This document shows positions 33,383 to 43,115 of a stretch of 64,000 nt of DNA, one piece after another (the stretch's first letter is position 1; every line of letters begins with the position of its first letter). Source of the DNA: Cercophora sp. LCS_1 (lineage: Eukaryota; Ascomycota; Sordariomycetes; Sordariales; Lasiosphaeriaceae); assembly GCA_036250225.1 (NCBI GenBank), contig JAPZLL010000006.1:1116001-1180000 (forward strand), read 5' to 3'. The notes beneath the pieces are model-generated. The model was not told the origin of the DNA, did not search any database, and saw nothing but the letters and a program-made list of their open reading frames with translations. The position numbers and the translations under genes are program-made.

Positions 33383-36300
33383 TCATCTCCTGCCTCGAGG
33401 GCTCTTCATGACTCTGCCCTGCATCGGCCCGCCTTGCCTTTTCTCTCCGCCCAGCGGCCTCCTGCCTGATGCGATGCCCCCTTTACCGCCCCGTCCTCTG
33501 GCACCACCCCTCCCACCGGGTCCTCCCCGAGACCTGTCACCGCGTCCCCGGAAGCCACCCTTGGCCTTGGAAGCCTTGGCAGCGGACTCATCAATCTCCA
33601 TGCCATCCCCATCCTCTTCATCATCGTCATCATCACCCTTCTTGTTTGACCACTTGAGCTTTCCGCGTAGGCCTCTCCTCGGCACATCCTTACCCTTGAG
33701 AGCAGCGACATACGCACCAACTCCGCTCTCCTCCTCGCCGCCGCCCTGCATGTCGACATCCATCACTTCATCATCATCATCCTTGCCCAGGATAAGCTTG
33801 CCGTCCATGTCAGTCTTGGCCTTGGTCTTGCTTCGGCTCTTGGCTTTCGTAGGCTTGGTGGATGAGATGTTTGCGAGAGCGTTCCGGTCGAGCAAGTCAA
33901 GCGGCTCATCCTCGTCCTCGACAATGTACGCGTTCCCGCCCTTGCGAGCGCCCTTCTTGCCAACCATCTCAACATCCGAGTCGTCAGACTGGTCAGACTC
34001 GTCACTGCTGTACAGAGCCTCGTCGTAGGCGCTCTCCATGCGGCCGCGCTTGCCTGTGAGCTCGGCATCCGACTCATCGCCGCCCTTAGCAGCCTCCTTT
34101 CTCCTCTTACTGCGTTCTTTAGTCTTGCGGATGTTGGTGATGAGCTTCCTATCCTCTTCGGGGCAGTGCTTGGTGACGATTTCAACGCCGAAACGACGCA
34201 CCATTCTCTCGAGAATGTGTTTCACCTTGGCTCTAAAGTGTCCCTTATGCTCGTGGCTCCATACCATGACGTTGGGGATCATGTTGGGGAGGCGAGGAAG
34301 CATCAGTTCAACAGGAAGGCTGATTGTGGAGACCTTGACGAAGCCAAGGACACTCTTGACAATCTCGCGGTTGCTGGATGTGAGATAGAGGTTCATTGTC
34401 TCAACCAACTCCTCCATGACCGCGGTGCTAATAGTCTCGCGGAACTCATAGAGGATGCGGGTAATTGCTGTGATGGAAGCTGAGATCATGTGGGGAGTGC
34501 TGCCCGCAAGGCCAGCACCAACCATGGTGAAGTAAAGCTCCAGGGAAGCCGGGGCCGATGGTGTTCCCTCAGCCATGTGGGGAACCTTGCTGTTGTCAAC
34601 CATCACGCCCTCCGACGAAACCATCTTGTTGCCCATCATCACGAGCAGGTCGAAGGCTGCCGTTCGCGCCTTTTCGTTTTGCTCCTTGCAGCAGATAACA
34701 ACTTCCGGGAGCACAGCAGGGATGAAGTGCAAAGTGGTGTCAGGCAAAGAGGGCATCATTGCAGCGATGGCGGCAAGTCGCTCTCGCCGCGCAGGGGCAG
34801 AGACCTTCTCCTTGCTTTGCAGAAACAAGGATTGCAGCTCAGCGTGCTTCTTCTCAAGAGCAACTCTTCCCTTCTCCGAGTCAGCCAGACGAGGCACCAG
34901 CTTGTAAGCTTTCTTTTGCAGCTGGGGATCGTCATCCTTGAAGATAACGACAGATGCCATATTGAAGAGGGCCTCAAAGCTCTCGACTGGCAAGTAGACG
35001 GACATAGTGACAACCAGATCCATCAAGCTGTGGGCAGTGGATGGTGTCTGTTCTTGCCCTTGCTTCTTCTCCTTGGGAACGCTCTCCTGCAAGGCCTCGC
35101 CAAGCTTTTCGCAGACGTTGTCGAACATCACCTTCAATTCGTCACCAGGGATAATGCTGAGGTAGGCATTGATCGTCTGCAGGACCGGTCCCCTCTTTTG
35201 AGGCAGGGTTGTTGTGTAGATATTGAAAAGGACGGCAAGAAAGTTAGCGGCGAAGGAACCGAGATATTCGAGGTTCTTTTGGGCCGTCTCCTTGCCGATT
35301 CTGCTCAGGAAAACGAGGTCGTCCTCGTCTTCGCATGAAGCAACCGCTTGGTTGGACTCAACAATGGTCTTTAGAGCGCGGCAAACATCTAGGCGGAGGT
35401 CAACTTGCTCATATAGCAGGTTGACAAGCATTTCCGCGAATCCTTGGTCAAAGGCTGTAGCCAAGTCCAAAGGAAGATCACAGTACCCAGGAAGGATCGA
35501 CCAAATCTGCTGCACCACAGTCTCGTAAATCTTGATCTCCATCGTTTTGGGCGCGTCGCCGTGCTCCAGAACTCGTTGGAACATAGCAGCACTCAGGGGC
35601 ACAAGCTCGGACTTGAAGTGCTCGAGATTGGTGTTTGCCGTATAGTCGCGCAGGAGAGGAAGAAGCCAAGCCCTGCCAGGCTGACCCTTGACTGGCCTCG
35701 CCAAGTTCAGGGGCAGGACGCTGAGAACCGCCTCCGGGCCCATCGCCCTGATCGCTTTCCCGAGAACCTCATCGGCTTCCTGCTTTCCGGCAAATGAGTC
35801 GTTGCCGCGCATTTCTCCAATAGTCTTGGTAATGCCAAGCAAATAGGGGTTCGCTCTCCACCTCAGTGCATCAAACATCGCGCCGAGAACATTGAAAGTC
35901 TCGAGCCACGCCGCCTGGTACTTGACAGTCAAAAGGCCTTCCGCCGTCTTGACAAGCTGTTGAAGGACTTTCTCGTCGTAAATCGAAGGTTCGGCGAGAA
36001 CTTGTTTGGGGACGCAGTTTGCCATGAAAGACACCAAGCACTCCGATGCCGATATCCGAATGTTCTTCGCGTCCGACTCCAAGTACCCTGCCAACATGTT
36101 GAACGGCTCGACCAACTCCTGGAACGTCTCCTCCGGCGCCACCTGGCCACGAACATCGTACGCTCTCGAAATGATCGCGATCCACGGCGGAAGAAGTTGG
36201 GTATCATTTGGTGCCGGGCGCAATTCGCTGATGACCTCCACCAGCCTCGGGAGCTTCGCAGACGCAACCTCGTCGGCCAGCCCCTCAAAAATCATCTCGA

Positions 36301-37139
36301 AAATGTCAAACACAGCCATGCTCATGTGGTCGTTTCCGGTCCTGGCGATCCCAAGCAGCAATTCGCACAGAGGCTCGATCTTCTTGCCCGGCCATCCACC
36401 GCTGGCCGACGCGACAGCCTTGGTGAGTTGGAGCGCATGGATGAGCTCAGGGTCATGAGCAGGTTCAGCCGACTTCTTCTCCTTCCTCGACTGGGCGGCC
36501 TTCTCTGCGAGAACACGAAGACTCTGCATGGCAGTCTCGGCGCACATGGGCGCCGCCGGGTGGTCGATAGATGGGCTTGGGGGTGGGTTCTGGAGAATCT
36601 TCCTCAGCGCATCCTGGGCTCTCTTCCGCACCTTTGGTCGTGGATCGAGCGCAATCGTCAAAAGTCCACCTACTGCACGCCTTGGGCCAATCTGGGCGGC
36701 GCTCATCTCCCATGCTGCCGCATCCTGAGCCAATAACAAGCTCTCCAGGCACCCAATCGACGGTTTAATAAGGGGAGCATCGGCGTCGGGTTGCGATAGG
36801 ACCGGCGCGAGAAGCGTGAGGATTTGTGTGAATTTTGCGCGGAGGAGCGACTCTGGAGCAGAAGGAGTAACGATGTCGAGGAGGTATACGACGGGCTGCA
36901 CGAGCGTCTTCTTGTCGAGAAGGCTGAGGAGAGCGGCGAAATATGCTGTCGGGGTGGGGGAAGTGTTGCCTTCCTTGAAAGTGGACTCGATACCCTCGAG
37001 AACCAGTGCGGTCTACACTCACTCGTTAGTTTCTGAACAAATTATTTTCCACTAGTGGCAGAAATCGGACCTGTTTCTGGCTCTGAAGATTGGGAGACCG
37101 GATCTTGTCCAGCTTCTCCTTGAGCGAAACCGACGCCAT
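33383..37139 (-). CDS. RRP12: Ribosomal RNA processing protein Rrp12 (NUC173 domain)
   Basis: Model: complement(33383..37012, 37071..37139), 1232 residues. The short first exon encodes MASVSLKEKLDKIRSPNLQS, a conserved start. The 58-bp intron has an unusual GTCCGA donor but a good CTAAC branch and TAG acceptor. The protein is mostly HEAT-like alpha-solenoid with the NUC173 region (about residues 400-700). The tail is acidic then strongly basic, ending in GRG/GGRGG-rich sequence and a lysine/arginine end typical of nucleolar RNA-binding tails. Rrp12 is needed for export of both ribosomal subunits and for late 40S maturation, moving between nucleolus and cytoplasm with Ran. Length fits the family. 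Confidence 0.95.
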
Positions 37140-37508
37140 CTTGATTGTCGAGGTGGTTCTGCTGGCAATCGTTCAATCGCCCAGACCAAAATCGTCAAAT
37201 CCACAAGAAACTTTCAAAAAGTTGAGCGTTATCAGTGGTAAAACCCCACCACAAAGGCACGATAAGGACCCCACAAAAAAGGCGGTTACAGGGGTCCGGG
37301 TCGCCGGGATCTTAGTTTCCAGGGTTAGTTTTGCCAACATAACCCTAGAACCTGAAGGCCATATGAAACACAACGTCTCTCATTGCTACCATTCTATGCT
37401 GTTCAGGAGTCCACCAGTCATTCACTCGCGAGCTTTGCGCCGCTGTATTCAACATCCAAGTAACACCAGTCAAAACGCCAGAGGAAGCTTCCAATTCTAC
37501 GGCTCCGT
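37140..37508. other. Intergenic region RRP12 promoter / SEC17 3' end
   Basis: 369 bp between tandem - strand genes. It should contain the RRP12 promoter and the SEC17 3' UTR; no motif can be assigned. Confidence 0.4.
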
Positions 37509-38556
37509 TTACGAGAACTCATTGTCCGCCTCCTCGATCTGGTTCTTGATTCTGACCAGAATCTCCGTCTTCCACTTGTCCAGCCTGCTCATCTGGTCAT
37601 AGGCATACAGCTTATCGGTGAACTGCTCCTGGTTGCCCGCCTCGACAGCATCAGTAAGGTCCATCAGCAGCTGGAACTCCCTTTGCCCTGCGAAGCCGGG
37701 GTCCTTCTCTCTGTATCGCTCTAGGTTGCGTCGAGTGCTGACAAGGTCCTTTGTCGCGAGTACGCTGATGCCCGCCTTGAGGAAGTACTCCTTGACCGAG
37801 TACCTCATCAAGTTATTGTTCAGTGATGCCTCGGCCACCTTCTCGTAGTTCTCGATCGCTCGGTAGTAGTCGCCCTCAAGCGCAGCAATATCGGCTACCT
37901 TGAGCCAGAGTTTGTTCGCAAGCCTAACCCAGTCAGTTTCGCCAGCAAGGCAATCCAAGTCGATGTCCTTACGCTTGTGCGTTATCCCCCTCGTACCACT
38001 GCGCAGCGCTTTCGTAGCAGTCCAGCGCCCTCTTGCGATCCCCAATCTCGGTCTCGAGCACCTCACCCTGGCTCTCCTTGTGTGATGCCGCCCTCCGGAA
38101 ATTTCCCTTGGATGTGTACTGTTTGATCGCGGACTCAATGCAGCGCACGGCGTCTTCTGGAAAGTCTTTCCTATACACCTTGAAGGCGTCGATCATGAGG
38201 TTTGCCGCATCATCTGGTTCGTTGAGCTTGTCCTTGTGAACACTCGCCGCCTTCTCGAAAGCCTGGCCGGCCTCCTTATCTGTCATCTGTCAGCATCCCC
38301 GACACCCTCCCAAGGCATCACGGAGATAACCCACTCAGCTTCTGCAGCTTGAACGCATTGCCCGCCTGAATGTAGAGCTCGGCCGCAGATTGGTATTTGT
38401 CCTCCTTGCCACCGCCAAAGAAGCTGAAGCCCCCTCCCGCGCTCTGCAGCGTCTTCTCGGCCTGCGTGCTGCGTGGTTAGCCCAGCTGCCAGAAGTGAGG
38501 GGCAACCAGTGGCGGGGTTCAACCTTTTGGATAAGACTGCGCGGATCAACAGCCAT
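37509..38556 (-). CDS. SEC17: Alpha-SNAP (Sec17), NSF cofactor
   Basis: Four exons: complement(37509..37922+37923, 37973..38279, 38335..38461, 38524..38556), i.e. last exon 37509..37923, giving 293 residues, the family length. The first exon is 33 nt (MAVDPRSLIQK) and its intron uses a weak GTTGAA donor. The TPR-like solenoid is evident: AEKTLQSAGGGFSFFGG with the membrane-contacting hydrophobic loop, NKEAGQAFEKAA, NFRRAASHKESQGEV and YYRAIENYEKVAE. The end is acidic (EEADNEFS) with leucine-poor tail. Sec17 binds SNARE bundles and activates Sec18/NSF to disassemble them. It is transcribed divergently from the gta3-like gene. Confidence 0.95.
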
Positions 38557-38860
38557 GATGTTTCGTCTCTCTGAGTCTCTTTCAACGTAGTAAATAGCAT
38601 AAAAGAGTAAACCTCCAAGTCGCCAGACTTTAACTACGTACGTCGCGAAAAGCCCACGTCTCAAGAAAGGTCGTCTTTGAACCGAGCGCAGCCACCTTAG
38701 TTGGTGTGGGGAAGGCGCGGGACAAGCTATGACGCCAGTTGTTACGACACACCGCCACTAAGCCCAAAACGGCTAGATCGATTTATTTTACCCCTGATCG
38801 TTCTCCCAAATCACATCCCCAGAAAAACACCAAAAACCATCACCAAAAAACCCACCAAAA
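38557..38860. promoter_or_regulatory. Divergent promoter, SEC17 / gta3-like gene
   Basis: 304 bp between the two ATGs. It contains CACACCGCCACTAAG and a C/A-rich leader (AAAACACCAAAAACCATCACC) just before ATG 38861. It must hold both core promoters. Confidence 0.5.
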
Positions 38861-39433
38861 ATGCGCCCACCACCTTTAGCATGGGGCCTCCCGCGTAGCC
38901 TCCGCCTCCTCCAAACACTCCCAAGACTCCAAAGTCGACACCACTCCACAACTCCCACGCCCTTCGAAATCCTCTCCACCCCAACCTGGTCCGTCCGCTC
39001 CCTTCTCCCATCATCCGATGCCTCCAACGGAGAAACGCCAAGCATCACGCCGTCCCAACTCCGCCATCTCCTCCGACTGTCCGCTCTTCCTCTGCCAGAA
39101 TCACCAGCTGCCGAAGCCAAGATGATAGAGACCCTCACGTCACAATTACACTTTGTCCGCGCGATCCAGCAGGTGGATACCACGGGAGTTGCACCGCTGC
39201 GGTCGATTCGCGATGAGACAGCTGCTGGGCTGGAGGAGGCAACGATTGGGCTGGATACGGTCAAGGCAGCGTTAGACGCGGAAGAAACCTGGGGCCATTG
39301 CAAACGACCGAGGCGAAGGCGGACTCCTGTTGATACCAAGGGCGTGGAGGACTGGGACGTGCTTGGTGGCGCCTCGGAGACGACAAGGGGGTATTTTGTT
39401 GTGAGGAGTGCCAAGGGAGGGGAGGAGCCTTGA
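38861..39433 (+). CDS. Mitochondrial glutamyl-tRNA(Gln) amidotransferase small subunit (Gta3/GatC/GatF-like)
   Basis: Single exon, 190 residues. The N terminus is arginine-rich with no acids (RSLRLLQTLPRLQSRHH), a mitochondrial targeting signal. A central helical segment with PSQLRHLLRLSALPLP, then AAEAKMIETLTSQLHFVRAIQQVDTTGVAPLRSIRDE, matches the GatC-type fold (helix, VDTTGVxPL, then RxD). GatC/GatF stabilises GatA and GatB in the transamidosome that converts Glu-tRNA(Gln) to Gln-tRNA(Gln). The C-terminal part is fungal-specific and ends GYFVVRSAKGG, as in Gta3 proteins. Confidence 0.85.
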   Translation: MRPPPLAWGLPRSLRLLQTLPRLQSRHHSTTPTPFEILSTPTWSVRSLLPSSDASNGETPSITPSQLRHLLRLSALPLPESPAAEAKMIETLTSQLHFVRAIQQVDTTGVAPLRSIRDETAAGLEEATIGLDTVKAALDAEETWGHCKRPRRRRTPVDTKGVEDWDVLGGASETTRGYFVVRSAKGGEEP

Positions 39434-39784
39434 TGAGTGCCTGGGTATGCCTTGTCTGATAGAGGTTGCCATCGTCCATGTACTGTGACCTTGCCATGGC
39501 TCTCACTAAAGACCATGGCTCATGAAGAACACACAAACGCCATGGACCATAATAGTAAGATACCCCTTTTTTTAATCTAGGGTCCAATTCTGTCGCCACG
39601 CAAGACCGTCCTGAGGATGGCTAAGATCGCGTAACGCCAATACTAAACTACACAATCCAGATCCTTGCAATAATATCATGCTGTTCCGCCACTGAATCCA
39701 GGAATCCCTATGCGCCTCATAAAGTCGTGCATATCATGTTCGTCAAAACCCACGCAAACTCCCATTGCCAGCCCCTCGGAAAGA

Positions 39785-42091
39785 CTATTTCTTGGACTTC
39801 ATGCGGCGGGCGCGGGTGCGAATAGCAGGCTGCTCTGGCTTCTCCTCCTTGATCTCCTTGATCTCAATGTTAAACTCGACTGCGTCTCGCTTCTTCTCCC
39901 GCTCGCGGCACTTTTCCTCCGCCGATACCAGGGCCGCCTCGTTCTGCGCGACGCGCTGCTTGTCGATGTCCTCCCAGCCGATGTGATTGAGAATGCTGCC
40001 AGCGAGGTACTGGTATCTCAAATGGCCGCTGACCTTAGCAGAGACATCAACATTTTCGACACCCTCAATACCCTCAATACGCTGCAATCCCGCCACACCG
40101 TAGGCTATGCTGGCCGTGCGGTACAAAAAGCCAAGAATGTAATCGTTTTGCGAAAACACGTTGACGAGCCGTCCCGAGACCACGCTCTTCATGCCACACC
40201 AAGTCATCGGGTCGGACGGGGCTGGCGTCCCCATCATAACCACATTCTCCACCAGGCCAACTGCCCGTCGCTCAGCCAGAATGTTGAGGCAAATATAGAT
40301 CGCCCGGGCACCGAGGCTGTAGCCGATTAGCGAAACACCGCGCTCTCCGTGAGCCTTGTTCATGATGATGTCAGCAAGAACGGCACCAGTCTTGTCGGCT
40401 CTAACCATGGCCACACTCCAGGGATTGTCAATGATTTTGCTGATTTTCATCAAGCCAACCGGCCACAAGGCTTGAGAGAGGCTAGCAAAGACTGGCCCAT
40501 GCTTGTTAGCAGCTGCAGAGGCGGTGGGGAGGTTGCGCTCACTGGTCCGAGCAATGATTTCCTTCTTTGCCATGGACCAAGCTGCGCTCTTCAAGACGGT
40601 TCCGAGAGCACCACCCACTTTCATCAAGGGTTCCACCTCCCAACGGACAGCGTATGCCTCGCTTCGGTGCCCGAGAGTTCGCCAAGGATCGGTGATATCG
40701 GCTTCGTTGGAGAGCCAGCCGCTAAGACACAGGACGACACGGAGTCGGCGACTGTCGGGATTAACCTTTCCAATCTCGGAATCCTCTCCTGTTGACCCAC
40801 GGAGAGGGATGAAAGCAAAATCCGTGATCTCTTTGGCGTACTGCTCCATCGCTTTACCTGATGTTCGGACTTCGGCCTGGCCAAGGAGGGCCCCGATGAG
40901 CAAGGGATTCTCAGACATGGAGCCGAGTAAACCGGAAGCCGTAGTTGGCCCAAGGTTGACGCCTCCAAGAATTGATCCAATGCCGGCCGAGACGAGGGGG
41001 GCAGCGAGACCACCACCGGATGCGCCCAGGAAGGCAGCGCCCTTGAACTTCTTGGATGCTTTACCCTCTTCAGCTTTCTTCTGGACGAGCTCCTCCAGGT
41101 TGGCATCCTTTGTGATCAAGGCAAGACTCTTCCCCAAACGCATCTCATCGTCGATCAGGATGCGAAGCGGAAGATACAAGGACGATGTGACGTGCAAAAG
41201 GAGGACCCTGGAGTAGGCGTTGTAGCCCTCAATCGAGACAAGCAAGAGCAGGATGCAGTGGAGCAGCAAGGCGCGTTTCTCCGGAGGCAAGGTGGCGAGC
41301 ACTGTCGTGGTGGGAGGGTAGAGGCGCGTGAGGGTGGGATCAGATTCCAGGACCAGAGGCCTGGAGTCTGCCCTGGTGTCAGTAACGCAGGGAGCCTCCT
41401 CAACCAAGCCCACAGCTGCTTTCGAGCGCTTACCTCGCTGCCGTCCGCTCCGGTTATAGGATCCACCACGACGCACGCTTCCGTACGGAGACTGCCCCCC
41501 TTGAGGATCAGTCCTCCTGATGGAAATGTCGCCGACACGCTTGGCAACCGTTGCTTGCCACTTATTGAAGACCACAAGGATCTCTTTCTTCAGCTCCTGC
41601 AGGCGGGGAACCGTTTGATCGCCCACGGGGCCGAAAGGGTATATATCGACCGAGGTTCTCGAGGGACCTGCCGAGTAAACAGAGGGCCTCACGTTTTCCT
41701 TGTTGGCGTTGCGACGAGGCTCCGGGCGGCGCTGAGGCGGGACCAAGCTAAGGTCGCGTAAATGAGGAGGAAGTCTCTCCCACAAGGCAGGTCGGGAGGG
41801 GTCGTCAATGCCGGTCGAGTCGAAGATTTGGGTTATGTGCTTCTGCATGACGTCGGTGATTCTCTTGATCAATGACACCAATTCCACCTTTTCGCCGTAA
41901 GTGAGCAACGAGCTGAGGTCGACATCGCGCCTAGGAGTTGTGGGTCTATGCTTGCCTCCTGGGGGCATCTCGGTGGTCGTATCACTAGTTGGAAGTTGCG
42001 TCGACTGTTTGGTAGGAGATGTTTCTGCGTCGTTGGAAGAGTTCCCCTCCAGGCCATCCGCAGATGGGGCGCCATCCTTTTGATCATCCAT
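39785..42091 (-). CDS. DUF726 alpha/beta-hydrolase membrane protein (TMCO4 / Mil1-like)
   Basis: Single exon, 768 residues from ATG 42091. The frame is open upstream to 42235 but only from GTG, so ATG 42091 is preferred. The N-terminal 250 residues are disordered. The middle contains a Gly/Ala-rich hydrophobic region (FLGASGGGLAAPLVSAGIGSILGG) typical of TMCO4. The C-terminal half has the DUF726 core with a serine-hydrolase elbow GYSLGAR, then MMGTPAPSDPMTW, VNVFSQNDYILGFLYRT and a final GHLRYQYLAGSIL. A Lys/Glu coiled coil ends the protein. The yeast homologue Mil1 binds AP-1 medium adaptin at the trans-Golgi network. Hydrolase activity is inferred only from the elbow. Confidence 0.88.
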   Translation of the reverse strand: MDDQKDGAPSADGLEGNSSNDAETSPTKQSTQLPTSDTTTEMPPGGKHRPTTPRRDVDLSSLLTYGEKVELVSLIKRITDVMQKHITQIFDSTGIDDPSRPALWERLPPHLRDLSLVPPQRRPEPRRNANKENVRPSVYSAGPSRTSVDIYPFGPVGDQTVPRLQELKKEILVVFNKWQATVAKRVGDISIRRTDPQGGQSPYGSVRRGGSYNRSGRQRGKRSKAAVGLVEEAPCVTDTRADSRPLVLESDPTLTRLYPPTTTVLATLPPEKRALLLHCILLLLVSIEGYNAYSRVLLLHVTSSLYLPLRILIDDEMRLGKSLALITKDANLEELVQKKAEEGKASKKFKGAAFLGASGGGLAAPLVSAGIGSILGGVNLGPTTASGLLGSMSENPLLIGALLGQAEVRTSGKAMEQYAKEITDFAFIPLRGSTGEDSEIGKVNPDSRRLRVVLCLSGWLSNEADITDPWRTLGHRSEAYAVRWEVEPLMKVGGALGTVLKSAAWSMAKKEIIARTSERNLPTASAAANKHGPVFASLSQALWPVGLMKISKIIDNPWSVAMVRADKTGAVLADIIMNKAHGERGVSLIGYSLGARAIYICLNILAERRAVGLVENVVMMGTPAPSDPMTWCGMKSVVSGRLVNVFSQNDYILGFLYRTASIAYGVAGLQRIEGIEGVENVDVSAKVSGHLRYQYLAGSILNHIGWEDIDKQRVAQNEAALVSAEEKCREREKKRDAVEFNIEIKEIKEEKPEQPAIRTRARRMKSKK

Positions 42092-43115
42092 GGCTGATGA
42101 GTCTAGGTAGGTGCCATCGACTCTTCTTTCCTTGTTAAGCAGGAGAGTGGAAGAAGGTTCTTGGTCGCTAGAAAGAGAAGTCGCGACTGGTGAAGTGGGG
42201 GCAGGGCAGGTGAGATGGCAAGGAAAAAAGGGCACAAAGTGAACCGCAGAGAAAGAAGGTGGGGCGGCTTGTGTTTCTGAAAGGGCGAATTCGGCACCTG
42301 AAGCACCAGGTGACGATAGGAAGGAAGTCGCCCGGCGCTGATTTGTTTGCGCGCCCGTTTGTTGCTGCTGTGCGAGGAGGCTAGATACCTTTGGCCGGGT
42401 TTGACGTCACCGGAGCAGGCCGATCTAAAACCGACAGCGTCTGCTCCAAGGGCTCAGATCAGTTACCGAGATAAAAAAAAACGCGGGGTGATTGTGAGAA
42501 CTGACGAGGGGGTTCTGTATTCATGGTGTTTTGGTCCAATGTCACTCGCACCCACCCCCTTTCTCCTGTAGGTTCCTTACATTTTAAAGATGCGGCATTT
42601 CAGTACCTCTTTTGCCCTCTTTGCGGCCCCAGGCAGGCACCCGAAGACTTTCATCTTGTCTTCGTTTTCCACCTGGGTCACCTCGTGTTGGGTCAGGGGT
42701 TCCAGGGTCTTCCCGTCTTCACATCTTTAGCTCCCGTCTTCCCGTCTTCAGGGACTCTGCCCCTGGTATCCTGGTGCCCCAGATCTCCGACGCAGTTTGG
42801 TCTGCGTAACATCAGAAAGATTGATTGTCATTCGTCCCGGCCGGCCATGTCGGTGGTCAGCCGAGAGGTGATGATCGAAATGTTGGCCAATCTTGGCTCC
42901 CGGACCGTTAGTCGGCAGCAAACGGGTTACCTTCGGAATCTGCAGCTGTATGCAGCCTCCAATTCGAGCTTGCCGTCGCAACTACCCTCGCCGTTTCTCA
43001 ACCCCGCCCCGTGACCTAGATCGCGATCGCCTCATCCATCAAAACGAACAAGCTACTGTCATCCCTCCTGTCTCCTGCAACGATCCTAAAATACACCAAA
43101 TACAATTTAGGCAAG
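42092..43115. promoter_or_regulatory. Divergent promoter region, DUF726 gene / NACHT gene
   Basis: 1 kb between ATGs of divergently transcribed genes. It contains short direct repeats of a TCTTCCCGTC motif near 42710-42750. No supportable coding sequence. Confidence 0.4.

Noticed and set aside
42092..42235. 48-residue N-terminal extension of the DUF726 protein
   Set aside because: It can start only at GTG; ATG 42091 is the first methionine in frame and the extension is low complexity.
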